From contig NZ_MQTZ01000058.1 of assembly GCF_001939115.1 (NCBI RefSeq), forward strand, positions 1-52,780: a stretch of DNA of 52,780 nucleotides. The letters are read 5' to 3'. This stretch comes from Leptolyngbya sp. 'hensonii'. GTDB taxonomy: Bacteria > Cyanobacteriota > Cyanobacteriia > GCF-001939115. Positions 32,481 through 41,402 of this stretch are shown here, one piece after another; positions within the stretch are counted from its first letter, which is position 1, and every line of letters starts with the position of its first letter. The position numbers were made by a program, and so were the translations under genes. The notes beneath the pieces are model-generated. The model saw nothing but the letters and a program-made list of their open reading frames with translations. It was not told the origin of the DNA and made no database searches.

Positions 32481-35400
32481 TCAGGATGATGCCTTCAGGT
32501 CTGATAAGACTACTTTGAGCTGTGCATACTCTGACTCAATTTGGGCTATCGAGGCTTCGAAGAGCTCCGATGAATTTTGTCGCGTCAGCTCTTCCAGTTG
32601 AAGACAAAGTTCAGCTAATTGGTGAGCGCCTAGAGACGCACTACTGGATTTCAGCGTATGGGCAGCTCGGTGGAGCGCCTTGATATCGGCCTGCTGTCGA
32701 GCTGTAATCATCTGCTGGATCAGATGGGCGCTGTTTTCCAGATAGGTGGAGACAAACTCCACTAAAAAGCGATTTTCCGCTTCAGGCCCCTCCGTAACCA
32801 ACTGACTCACCAGCTCTCGCAGTTGGTTTAAATCAATGGCACTGGAACCTGGAACCGGATCTGGGTCGGGCAACCGCGCCTGACAATCCTCTAAGACTCG
32901 GATCAACTCTTCCATGCGAATGGGCTTGGCAATGTAATCATCCATCCCCGCAGCCAGACAGGTTTCCCGATCGCCTTTCATGGCATTGGCCGTCATCGCA
33001 ATAATCCGAGGACGATCGCCTGCGGCCCAGGTCTGGCAGATCTGGCGAGTTGCAGTCAGACCATCCATCTCCGGCATTTGCACATCCATAAACACCACAT
33101 CATAGGGTTGACGACGCAGGGCTTCAATGGCCTCCAGCCCATTACCGGCGATATCTGCCCGATACCCCAAACGCTCCAGCATCAGGGAGGCCAGTTTCTG
33201 GTTCACCATATTGTCTTCAACCAGGAGAACACGCAGAGGCCGCTGTTCGGCCCGATCGAGATGGCGATGCATTTCCGCCGTAGCCTGTTTTGCAGGCAGG
33301 AGTTGCTGAGCCCCGACCACTTCCAGGAGGATGTTGTAGAACTGAGACTGCTTGATCGATCGGGCGATTCCGGCGGCAAAGCCTGCGGTCAAGATGTCGG
33401 CTGCTGGGGGCAGGCAATACCCGGAAGAGAGCAGGATCAGAACAACCGGCGCAGACTGGAGTTGCTGGCAAATCTCAGCCATTGACTGGGCGTTGGGGGC
33501 CGAATTGCAGGGCTGCTCGATCACCAGAATGTCGTAGGGAGCCTGACCTAACTGACGCAACAGATCTTCCCTGGACGCAACCGCATCAACCTGGAGACCC
33601 CAGGATTCTGCCTGCCAGACCAGGTTTTGCCGACTGATCGGATGGCTATCCAAAAGCAGCAGCCGTTTACCGGTGAGGGGAGAGTCTGAAATGGGGGAGG
33701 CCACTGGTTCCGGCTCAGCCTGCACCACGATCGAAAAATGGAAGGTGGAACCCTGTCCGACCTCACTTTCAACCCAGATGCGCCCCCCCATCATCTCAGC
33801 TAGCCGCTGACAGATCACCAAACCCAGGCCAGTTCCACCATAGGTTCGATTGATCGATGCATCCACCTGGCTGAAGGGTTGGAACAGCCGATCCAGACGA
33901 TCGGGCGGAATCCCGACCCCGGTATCCTGAATCGTGAAGCGAATGGCGTAGCGGAGGTTGGCGTCTGGCGGGGAAGGTTGCCTGAGGAGCCGAGAGATCG
34001 CAGTAACGGTGATTTCCCCGGTGTGGGTAAATTTGATCGCATTGCCCACCAGGTTGACCAGAATCTGGCGTAGGCGAGTGCTATCTCCAATTACCTGCAG
34101 GGGAGTTTGAGGCTCAATCAGGTAGGTCAGTTCTAAATGCTTTTCAGTGGCTTTAGGAGCTAGTAATTCCAGGCATTCTTCCACACAGGTTCGGAGATTA
34201 AACGGATATTGCTCCAGTTCCAGCTTGCCCGATTCGATTTTGGAGAAATCCAGAATGTCATTAATGATGGTCAATAACACTTCGCCGCTGGCCCGGACTG
34301 TTTCTACAAAATCTCGCTGTTGAGCAGTGAGTTTGGTGTCCAGCAAGAGTCCCGTCATTCCAATCACGGCATTCATGGGGGTGCGAATCTCGTGACTCAT
34401 CATAGCCAGAAATTCACTCTTGGCCTGAGTTGCAGCTTCTGCCTGACGGCGGGCTTGCTCTAAGGCAAAGTTTTTGAGCGTTAGTTCTTCCCGTTGCTGG
34501 GTTTCTTGTCCCAATAACTGTTGCAGGGTTTCTTCTGCTTTTCTGCGATCGGTGATATCGATCGCGACCCCACCCACCAACCGTTGCTCCAACGCCGATG
34601 GAATCGGAAACTTGTACACTAGAAAATCTCCTGTAGTGCCATCTATCCGGGGAGCTGACTCGATATCCTCCACCACCTGACCTGTGGCGGCAACCTGCTG
34701 GATATTTTGAAAAAAATGGTGCGCGAATTCTGCCGGGTAAACCTCAAAGATGGTTTTGCCCGTCAAATTCTCAGCAGCAACCTGAAACATCCGATAGTAG
34801 GTGCCACTGACGTAGAGAATCTGCCCCTGGTCATCCGTAATCCAGGCTGCTGCTGGGCTGTGATCCATAAATGCCTGGAATCGTTTCTCACTTTCCTGCA
34901 AGGCCAGTTCTGTTTGCTTGCGTTTAGTAATATCCCGCACAATCACCAGAGCTTCATCATCCCCGCAGGGCATCAGTCGGACTTCTTCGTGGCAGGGTTC
35001 ACCGTTTTTGATAAATTGATGTTCCCAAACTTGTAATTCCCCTGTCATCAGGGCCTGCTCCATCCGTTCTAACTGATGTTGGAGCAGTTCTGGGGGCAAT
35101 ACTTCCGAGAGATGAAGCTGAATCGGTGTAAACTGCCCTGCCTCTGCAGCGGTGGGGGGAATAAAATCCAGGCAGGAGCCATCCCGTTTGATGCGCACCA
35201 GCAAATCAGGGATTGCCGCTAACATGGCCCGGTTTTTGGCTTCACTCTGCTTCAGGGCTTGTTCCGCCTGCTGCTGTTCATCTTCCGCTCGTTTGCGAGC
35301 AGTGATATCGGTTTGAATGCCCACCAGATGGGTCAGGGTGCCCTCGGTATTGTAGATTGGGGAGATACTGAGTTCATTCCAGAACAGGGAACCATCCTTA

Positions 35401-37010
35401 CGGTAGTTGCGGAGCGTGGCGGTACAGGGCTGTCGGGCTGAGAGCGCCCGTCGGAGTTCCTGCAATCCGGGCTGATCCCTATCCTGTCCCTGCAGAAAGC
35501 GACAGTTCCGCCCAATAACTTCCGGAAGAGGATAGCCTGTGATTTGTTCAAAGGCCGGATTGGCATAGATAATCGGCATGCCTGGTTGACGGGCATCGAC
35601 AATCACCATGCCATTTTGACTGACCGCGATCGCCCGCTCCTGCAAGCGCAACTGTTCCTCCGCTTGTTTCAGTTCACTGATATCGAACATGAAGCCACGA
35701 ATGGCGGTTGGGCGACCATTTTCCCACTCGATCCCAACAATATCCCGCAGCCAGATGATGCGACCATCGGCAGCGATCATGCGATATTCCAGAACATAGT
35801 CCTCGCCTCTGGCAACGGCCTCGCGACAGTGACGAACCGCATAGGCTCGATCGTCTGGATGCAAATGCTCGGCCCAAAAATCCTCCTGAAACCAGTGGGA
35901 TAGGGGATAGCCTAACAGGGCTTCAACCTGGAATCCCATATAGGTACACCGCCAGGAGTCCAGGTTGACTTCCCAGGGAATGACATTAGCAGTTGTGAGC
36001 AAGAGTTGTAATTGGCGCTGCTTAGATTGAAGAATGGTTTCTGTTTCAAGTTGTTCGGTAATCTTTGAATCTAGCGTTTTGTTTAACTGGATGAGATGAC
36101 GGGTTTTTGCCCTGGCAGAGCGGTTGTAGTGTAGGGCTAGGGTGAGAAATCCAGTGGATAGAAAACCTGCAATCAGAATAATGTTAGGTGTCAGAGACTG
36201 ATGTTCTTGAAGGACTGTCTGTGATGGAACGACTTGCAGGTTCCAGAAAATCCCATACAAACTCACAGTCAGTTCCTGTTGCCAATCCGGAGCAACCTGC
36301 AAATCTTCTCCATAGCTGTAAATAGACTGGTATTCAGATGTGATTTTTACCCGATAGCGATGGGTTATATTAACCGGCAAGAGATCATCAATCAGCGCCC
36401 GGAGCTGAAAGATCCCAATCAGGTAGCCATCCAATTTTGCCCCTATCTGTAAGGGGACAATCACCAGAAAGCCCTTTCCGCCCTGATCCAAATCAATAAT
36501 GCGAGAAATGCTGGTTTGACGGAGTGAACGGGCCACATCCAGGGCCGCCTGCTTGCGGCGATCTTGCCTGAGATCCAGGTTGAGTAGGGACTCATTGCCA
36601 GCCAGGGGAATGACCCAACGAACATCTGCCATGGCATCTGCCCGCACGATCGCCTGATAGCCAGGATAGTCCCTCATGTAAGCCATCGCATCAGCTTGCC
36701 ACACCTGGTAAGAGGTACCATTGCCCACATCCCATCGCTTAGCCATGCGTTCCAGAACCCGAATACGAGCATCCAGATTGCGTGTTAATTCGATTTTGAG
36801 CAGGTTACTGTCAAGGGTGATCGCTCGCTTGAGCTCCAGACGCTCATAGGCCAGACTTCCCTGCCAGATGCAAAGAACAACAACCGAGAACAGCAGGCCC
36901 ATGAGCAGTGGAAAGCCCCTGTCTCCAAGACTCCAGGGGAAGGTGCGGCCCATGGCTTGGAAACGAGATTGAATGACAGTGATCCAGCGAGTCAATCTTG
37001 GGATATCCAC
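32481..37010 (-). CDS. CHASE-PAS-LOV hybrid histidine kinase with receiver and Hpt domains
   Basis: The protein has 1509 residues from GTG 37010 with GGAGG just upstream. A membrane helix (about 33-50), a CHASE sensor (about 75-270, YPGYQAIVRADAMADVRWVIP split region), a second helix (275-295), PAS (335-450), LOV (455-572, RNCRFLQG with Cys503, NYRKDG), PAS (590-700), PAS (705-825), HisKA with H873, HATPase with N, DTGVGIP and GGTGLGL boxes (to 1095), a degenerate receiver (1115-1235, Glu1165 at the phosphosite), a true receiver (1258-1380, D1309) and Hpt with H1451. It should combine an external ligand and blue light in one phosphorelay. It ends 47 bases before the RsbW-like gene, so the two could share control. 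Confidence 0.92.
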   Translation of the reverse strand: MDIPRLTRWITVIQSRFQAMGRTFPWSLGDRGFPLLMGLLFSVVVLCIWQGSLAYERLELKRAITLDSNLLKIELTRNLDARIRVLERMAKRWDVGNGTSYQVWQADAMAYMRDYPGYQAIVRADAMADVRWVIPLAGNESLLNLDLRQDRRKQAALDVARSLRQTSISRIIDLDQGGKGFLVIVPLQIGAKLDGYLIGIFQLRALIDDLLPVNITHRYRVKITSEYQSIYSYGEDLQVAPDWQQELTVSLYGIFWNLQVVPSQTVLQEHQSLTPNIILIAGFLSTGFLTLALHYNRSARAKTRHLIQLNKTLDSKITEQLETETILQSKQRQLQLLLTTANVIPWEVNLDSWRCTYMGFQVEALLGYPLSHWFQEDFWAEHLHPDDRAYAVRHCREAVARGEDYVLEYRMIAADGRIIWLRDIVGIEWENGRPTAIRGFMFDISELKQAEEQLRLQERAIAVSQNGMVIVDARQPGMPIIYANPAFEQITGYPLPEVIGRNCRFLQGQDRDQPGLQELRRALSARQPCTATLRNYRKDGSLFWNELSISPIYNTEGTLTHLVGIQTDITARKRAEDEQQQAEQALKQSEAKNRAMLAAIPDLLVRIKRDGSCLDFIPPTAAEAGQFTPIQLHLSEVLPPELLQHQLERMEQALMTGELQVWEHQFIKNGEPCHEEVRLMPCGDDEALVIVRDITKRKQTELALQESEKRFQAFMDHSPAAAWITDDQGQILYVSGTYYRMFQVAAENLTGKTIFEVYPAEFAHHFFQNIQQVAATGQVVEDIESAPRIDGTTGDFLVYKFPIPSALEQRLVGGVAIDITDRRKAEETLQQLLGQETQQREELTLKNFALEQARRQAEAATQAKSEFLAMMSHEIRTPMNAVIGMTGLLLDTKLTAQQRDFVETVRASGEVLLTIINDILDFSKIESGKLELEQYPFNLRTCVEECLELLAPKATEKHLELTYLIEPQTPLQVIGDSTRLRQILVNLVGNAIKFTHTGEITVTAISRLLRQPSPPDANLRYAIRFTIQDTGVGIPPDRLDRLFQPFSQVDASINRTYGGTGLGLVICQRLAEMMGGRIWVESEVGQGSTFHFSIVVQAEPEPVASPISDSPLTGKRLLLLDSHPISRQNLVWQAESWGLQVDAVASREDLLRQLGQAPYDILVIEQPCNSAPNAQSMAEICQQLQSAPVVLILLSSGYCLPPAADILTAGFAAGIARSIKQSQFYNILLEVVGAQQLLPAKQATAEMHRHLDRAEQRPLRVLLVEDNMVNQKLASLMLERLGYRADIAGNGLEAIEALRRQPYDVVFMDVQMPEMDGLTATRQICQTWAAGDRPRIIAMTANAMKGDRETCLAAGMDDYIAKPIRMEELIRVLEDCQARLPDPDPVPGSSAIDLNQLRELVSQLVTEGPEAENRFLVEFVSTYLENSAHLIQQMITARQQADIKALHRAAHTLKSSSASLGAHQLAELCLQLEELTRQNSSELFEASIAQIESEYAQLKVVLSDLKASS

Positions 37011-37056
37011 TCCCGCCTCCGTACCTTCTTACCATTGTTGTCGGATGGGTCCCAGT

Positions 37057-37470
37057 TCAGTACTGTTTAATCAGGGTCAGGCAGTTTTGCCCCTCTGGAG
37101 TCCTGGAGTAATCCAGGAAATCCATAATGTCATGCATGATCAGTAACCCACGACCGCTCGTATTCTGTTCGCTGTTGTTCTGTTTGGCTTTTTGTAGACG
37201 TTGTTCCAGGTTAAAACCTGGTCCCTGATCCCAAATTTTGATTTCCAGCCCCTGATCCTGTATAGAAACTTCAATCTGAACGGGGGTTTCCGGAGGGTAC
37301 CCCCGATGAGCGTGGCGGACCACATTGATAAACCCTTCCGCCAGCGCTGTTTGACATTCCAGCCAGGTGCGCTGGGGGATAGAGGGGTGATAGAGTTGCT
37401 CAAACCATTGCAGAACCTCAGATAAAAGATCTGCATCTGATTTGATCCGGAGTTGCTGCGTGCGTTTCAC
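37057..37470 (-). CDS. RsbW-like anti-sigma factor / serine-protein kinase
   Basis: This 137-residue single HATPase_c_2 domain begins from a GTG. The N box reads ALAEGFINVVRHAH (the catalytic EGFxNxxRHA pattern), followed by IWDQGPGF (G1) and SGRGLLIMHDIMD (G2). Such proteins bind a sigma factor or another partner and phosphorylate a STAS antagonist on serine. A STAS protein and a SpoIIE-type phosphatase are encoded within 1.7 kb, which completes a partner-switching set. It is divergent from the phosphatase gene, with a 171-bp AT-rich shared promoter region. Confidence 0.9.
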   Translation of the reverse strand: MKRTQQLRIKSDADLLSEVLQWFEQLYHPSIPQRTWLECQTALAEGFINVVRHAHRGYPPETPVQIEVSIQDQGLEIKIWDQGPGFNLEQRLQKAKQNNSEQNTSGRGLLIMHDIMDFLDYSRTPEGQNCLTLIKQY

Positions 37471-37641
37471 TAGAGGTTTTAAGAATTAATGCTGAGATAA
37501 TTCAAAGCTTAATATATATGGAAACCTAGCAGATTCCTTTCACAGTCGGCCTGAGAGAAATGCTTAAATTAAGGGGTCTCTGCCCCTTCAAATTAACATC
37601 AATTAATTCTTTTTTGTTTTGAAAAACATTAATAGTCCAGG

Positions 37642-38817
37642 ATGGCTCAAATTCTTGTCATTGATGATGACCCTGTAATTCAGCTTGTGCTCAAGCAGAT
37701 TCTGCAGAATCAGGGATATGAGGTTGCCTTTGCCTCCACAGGAGAGTTGGGGCTGACATTGGCGCGTGAAACACAGCCAGAATTGATTATTTGCGACTGG
37801 ATGCTCCCCGGGATTGATGGCCTGGAAGTCTGTCAGCAAATCCGGCAAGATCCACTCCTGACCTCCGTATTTTTCATTCTCTTGACCGCTCGGGGTACGG
37901 TCGCGGCCCTGGTCCAGGCCCTGGATGCCGGAGCGGATGAATTTTTATCCAAACCGATCGATCAGAATGAGTTGAAAGCCAGAGTTAGGGCTGGCCTGCG
38001 ATTGTACCAATCGAATCAGGTGCTGCAATTACAGAAGCAACAGCTTTCAGAGTTGAATCAGGTGCTGCAGACTCAAAAGCAATTGCTGGAGCAGCAGTTA
38101 TCGGAAGCAGCAAACTATGTACAATCCATTCTGCCGCGCCCGATCGAAACGCCCCTTAAAATTGAATCCCGCTATGTTCCATCCATGCAGTTGGGTGGGG
38201 ATTGCTTTGATTATTTCTGGCTCGATCCAGATTTTCTGGCGATCTATCTGCTAGATACCTCTGGTCATGGAGTAGGGTCTGCCTTACTCTCCATCTCCGT
38301 GTTCAACCTGATTCGCTCCCAATCTCTGGATGAAGTGAATTTTTATCACCCCAGTACGGTGCTGACTAAGCTCAACCAGAATTTTCGGATGAGCGAACAG
38401 GGATTTAAGTACTTTACCCTCTGGTATGGAGTCTATGACCTGGTTAATCGGCAACTGATTTACGCCGGTGGGGGGCATCCCCCAGCTCTCCTGTTAACGG
38501 GAACCGAAGCAGAAACCCAGGTGGTGGAATTGAAATCCCAAAGTATGCCTGTGGGTCTTTTCACAGACACTCAGTTCACCAATAGCTACTGCAAAGTGGA
38601 GCCGGGAAGTGAGTTGTACATTTTCAGTGATGGTATTTATGAAGTGAAACAGTCGGATGGGAATCTGGTTGGGCTTCCATCCTTCGTCGATCTGGTACGA
38701 AAATTGCGATCAGATTCCAGCCTCAATCTCGACTGGTTATTAAACCAGATTCAGGATCTGGGTGAAAAACCAGGTTATGAAGATGATGTGTCTCTGCTGA
38801 AAATCAGCTTTGATTAA
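37642..38817 (+). CDS. Receiver-regulated PP2C-type phosphatase (RsbU/SpoIIE-like)
   Basis: The protein has 391 residues. The receiver domain (1-120) has DDDP, phosphoacceptor D52 (LIICDWMLPG) and K102 (LSKPID). A coiled coil (about 125-160) rich in Q and L leads to the phosphatase domain, with metal-binding GGDCFDYF, LLDTSGHGVGSAL, FSDGIYE and GYEDDVSLLKI motifs intact. It should dephosphorylate the STAS protein encoded by the convergent gene, whose 3' end it overlaps by 14 bp, under control of an unknown histidine kinase. The neighbouring hybrid kinase is a candidate. Similar receiver-phosphatases act in cyanobacterial Icf and Hmp partner switches. Confidence 0.92.
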   Translation: MAQILVIDDDPVIQLVLKQILQNQGYEVAFASTGELGLTLARETQPELIICDWMLPGIDGLEVCQQIRQDPLLTSVFFILLTARGTVAALVQALDAGADEFLSKPIDQNELKARVRAGLRLYQSNQVLQLQKQQLSELNQVLQTQKQLLEQQLSEAANYVQSILPRPIETPLKIESRYVPSMQLGGDCFDYFWLDPDFLAIYLLDTSGHGVGSALLSISVFNLIRSQSLDEVNFYHPSTVLTKLNQNFRMSEQGFKYFTLWYGVYDLVNRQLIYAGGGHPPALLLTGTEAETQVVELKSQSMPVGLFTDTQFTNSYCKVEPGSELYIFSDGIYEVKQSDGNLVGLPSFVDLVRKLRSDSSLNLDWLLNQIQDLGEKPGYEDDVSLLKISFD

Positions 38818-39136
38818 TGGGGGCTACAGCCGCTTCAAAGGCCGATCGATCGGGGAACATTTCAAATACCTGATCCAGACGGGTCAGCTCCATTACCATC
38901 CGGACCTGGGTATTCAGGGAGCAGAGGTAGAGTCTGGCATTGTCCGCTCGCACCCGTTGCAGGGAGGCAACCAGGGCTCCCAAGCCAGAACTATCCATAA
39001 AAGTCACCTGCTCGAAATCGATCAGGACAGTTTTAGTGCCTGACTCCAGGAGATTGATAATTTTGTGCCTCAGGTCTATTCCTCCTTTCGTATCCATCAT
39101 CCCGGAAGGCTGCAACACTTTAACTTGAGCACTCAT
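38804..39136 (-). CDS. STAS-domain anti-anti-sigma factor (RsbV/SpoIIAA-like)
   Basis: This 110-residue single STAS domain carries the phosphorylatable serine in VTFMDSSGLGALVA, following FEQ, and a final helix ending AVAPINQS. It would be phosphorylated by the RsbW-like kinase (37057-37470) and dephosphorylated by the receiver-phosphatase (37642-38817), switching which partner the kinase holds. The ATG at 39136 is clear. Convergent overlap with the phosphatase gene means the two mRNAs are complementary at their ends. Confidence 0.93.
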   Translation of the reverse strand: MSAQVKVLQPSGMMDTKGGIDLRHKIINLLESGTKTVLIDFEQVTFMDSSGLGALVASLQRVRADNARLYLCSLNTQVRMVMELTRLDQVFEMFPDRSAFEAAVAPINQS

Positions 39137-39172
39137 AGAAAACCCTGTCGTTTTAGCTAAACTTTCGTCATC

Positions 39173-39266
39173 TTAATAAGTAGGTCGGCACAATTAAATT
39201 AAGGATGAGAGTCGGGGTGAAGGGGGCGTGCCCCCTTCTTATAATTAATCTCACCCGATTACTTAA
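39173..39266. repeat. MITE-3 copy A (about 94 bp)
   Basis: The ends are TTAATAAGTAGGTCGGCAC and the complement of TAAGTAATCGGGTGAG. The interior has AGGGGGC-GTG-CCCCCTT-like pairing. The same ends and core recur inverted and longer at 48941-49081. It lies between the STAS and PPK2 genes. The remaining 39267-39354 shows nothing recognisable. Confidence 0.75.
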
Positions 39267-39354
39267 TGGTGTTTCGAGAACCGGTCAAAGTCACCGATGA
39301 GGTGGAAGGGCTGAACGCCAACCCAAGCGTTCCCAAGATTACCAACAGGTCAAC

Positions 39355-40845
39355 TTATAGCTTTTTTGCATCATCCAGTGCCGCTTGCAGTCGATCGCAA
39401 AAAATCTTTAAGACCTTGATGCGGGCAAATTTCTTATCATTGGCTTCAATTAAGGACCAGGGGGCAAAGGACGTTCCAGTGCGTTCAATCATCTCATTGG
39501 CGGCCAGTTCATAGTCATGCCAGCGGGCCCGATTCCGAAAGTCTTCTTCGGTAATTTTATAGTGCTTATAAGGTGTGGATTGTCTCTCCTCAAAACGGCA
39601 CATTTGCTCATCGGCATCGATATGAACCCAGAACTTGAGCAAGAGGATACCATGCTCATGCAGTTGCTGCTCAAAATCGACAATCTCAGTATAGGCCCGC
39701 ATCCATTCCGCTTCGGTGGCAAAGCCTTCGATCCGCTCAACCAGCACCCGGCCATACCAACTGCGATCGAAAATGGTGATTCGTCCAGCTCTGGGGAGAT
39801 GCCGCCAGAAGCGCCAGAGATAGTGGTGACTGCGCTCCTCATCGGTGGGGGCTGCAATCGGAATCACCTGGTAGCCCCGGGCATCGATCGCCGACGTGAT
39901 CCGTCGGATAATCCCCCCTTTGCCCGCCGCATCCCAGCCTTCAAACACTAGGATGGCAGAACGTCCGGCTGCTTTGGCTTGTCGGTAGAGTAGATTTAAT
40001 TGCCCCTGATATTTTTCCAGTTTTTGTTTATACGCTTCGTCGCTCAAGCTTTGGGAGAGATCCAGGGTGTCCAACAGGGTGTAGGGATCCTGAAGGACGG
40101 TGGTGGGACTGGAGACCGGCGAGATCGCTGGAGGAATTCCGGCTAGGCGTTTTGAAATCAGCTTGAGAATGGAGGTCCCAACGGTAATACTGCGATAGCG
40201 CTTGTCTGTGCCTTCGATCACCATCCAGGGTGCTTCCCCAGTGCTGGTCATCCGCAGGGCATGCTCCGAAATGCGCCGAAACTTATTGTAAAGCTTGAAA
40301 TGTTGCCAGTCGGTTTCGGTGACTCGCCAGCGGGTGGCGGGATTTTTCATCAGGGCATTGAGCCGCTTTTCCTGGGCGTCTTTGCTGAGATGAAACCAGA
40401 ATTTAATGATCAAGGCCCCATCATCCACCAAGGCTTTTTCAAAAGCATTAATTCGCACCATGGCGGCTTCCAGATCGCCATCTTTGGTTTTGCCATAGAC
40501 CCGATCGATAATCGGACGGGTATACCAGGAGCCGAAGAAAATGCCGATTCGGCCTTTGGGGGGTAGAACCCGCCAGAACCGCCAGGCTTCGGGTCGCTCC
40601 TGTTCTTCGTCAGAAGGGGGACCAAAGGCATGGGTCTGGAGGTAGCGGGGGTCCATCCATTCATGCAGCAGGTTAACGGTTTCTCCCTTTCCGGCCCCAT
40701 CGACCCCACCAATCAAAATAATCACTGGAAAGGGGGCTTGCTTCAGATCCTCCTGCATTTCGAGGAGTTGAATCCGCAGGTCCGGTTCCTGGGCTTCATA
40801 CTTTTCCTTACTGAGCTTGTGGCCGATTTCAGCAGATTCAAACAT
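39355..40845 (-). CDS. pap: Tandem PPK2 polyphosphate kinase (polyphosphate:AMP phosphotransferase type)
   Basis: The protein has 496 residues from ATG 40845, where GAGGAGG precedes the start; an in-frame start at 40989 would add 48 residues. Two PPK2 domains are fused. Domain 1 has a Walker A-like GGVDGAGKGE and later FGSWYTRP. Domain 2 has FEGWDAAGKGG and the lid-region DRSWYGRVLVERI with the conserved DRSWYGR. Two-domain PPK2 proteins (class II) transfer phosphate from polyphosphate to AMP, making ADP, so the enzyme links polyphosphate stores to the adenylate pool. The first domain has a degenerate lid motif (GSWYTRP instead of DRSWYGR), as usual in this class. It is cytosolic. Confidence 0.9.
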   Translation of the reverse strand: MFESAEIGHKLSKEKYEAQEPDLRIQLLEMQEDLKQAPFPVIILIGGVDGAGKGETVNLLHEWMDPRYLQTHAFGPPSDEEQERPEAWRFWRVLPPKGRIGIFFGSWYTRPIIDRVYGKTKDGDLEAAMVRINAFEKALVDDGALIIKFWFHLSKDAQEKRLNALMKNPATRWRVTETDWQHFKLYNKFRRISEHALRMTSTGEAPWMVIEGTDKRYRSITVGTSILKLISKRLAGIPPAISPVSSPTTVLQDPYTLLDTLDLSQSLSDEAYKQKLEKYQGQLNLLYRQAKAAGRSAILVFEGWDAAGKGGIIRRITSAIDARGYQVIPIAAPTDEERSHHYLWRFWRHLPRAGRITIFDRSWYGRVLVERIEGFATEAEWMRAYTEIVDFEQQLHEHGILLLKFWVHIDADEQMCRFEERQSTPYKHYKITEEDFRNRARWHDYELAANEMIERTGTSFAPWSLIEANDKKFARIKVLKIFCDRLQAALDDAKKL

Positions 40846-41050
40846 CGGGGGTTCCTCCTCTGAATTCTTCTGATGAATGTCTTCTGACAGCCACTGTTCT
40901 ACCTGGAGGAAACCTCTGCCTCCCGAGATCGCCACGATCGTGGGGGAGCAGGGCAGTTGCCTGCGTCTGTCTAGAGGCATTGCATACAACCCGATCGGAT
41001 CAGGGATTTGCCCCCATCTCCGATCCGGTTGGGACGGGTTTCAGTTCAGG

Positions 41051-41188
41051 TTAGAGGGCAACGGGAGACATGACCAGCAGCCAACATAAGAGGACCAGGA
41101 GCACGATTAAAAACTCGGCGTAGGTGAGTGCTAAAGCATCGATAACCTGGTAAATCAGTTTTTGGGGTGACAGGATAAAGCGCCTCAT
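41051..41188 (-). CDS. Small single-pass membrane protein, 45 aa
   Basis: A frame of 45 codons starts at ATG 41188 with GGAGAGGGGG just upstream and ends at TAA (41051-41053). It reads MRRFILSPQKLIYQVIDALA followed by a strongly hydrophobic helix AEFLIVLLVLLCWLLVM (about residues 24-40). The good ribosome-binding site, basic N terminus and single helix fit a real small membrane protein. I know no homologue. A CRP-like site lies about 75 bases upstream. It could be a regulator of a membrane complex, but nothing in the sequence says which. Confidence 0.55.
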   Translation of the reverse strand: MRRFILSPQKLIYQVIDALALTYAEFLIVLLVLLCWLLVMSPVAL

Positions 41189-41264
41189 ACCCCCTCTCCT
41201 ATTAAGATTCGCTGCTTCTATATTGCGCTTAACTCCCGGAATTGAGTGCTATGGGGTAATGAAG

Positions 41265-41280
41265 TGTTACACAGGTCACA
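41265..41280 (-). promoter_or_regulatory. CRP-like site
   Basis: TGTTA-CACAGG-TCACA differs by one base from the TGTGA-N6-TCACA consensus of CRP/SyCRP1. It lies 77-92 bases before the start codon of the 45-aa membrane protein. Only this good match was noticed, and no exhaustive scan was possible. Confidence 0.45.
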
Positions 41281-41333
41281 TCAATCAAGGATGAAACCCG
41301 GTGGCTGAGTAGGGTCGAAGTCAATTGTGCTAG

Positions 41334-41371
41334 CCCCTCGCACCCTGGGCGGAGTCGAAAGGCGCGAGGGG
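41334..41371 (-). terminator. Hairpin after the GDSL esterase gene
   Basis: CCCCTCGC (41334-41341) and GCGAGGGG (41364-41371) form an 8-bp stem 32 bases past the esterase stop. There is no T run, so it may be a terminator or part of a small repeat. Confidence 0.35.
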
Positions 41372-41402
41372 ATTTGGAAGCAACCAGGGCGATCGCCTGA
41401 GC

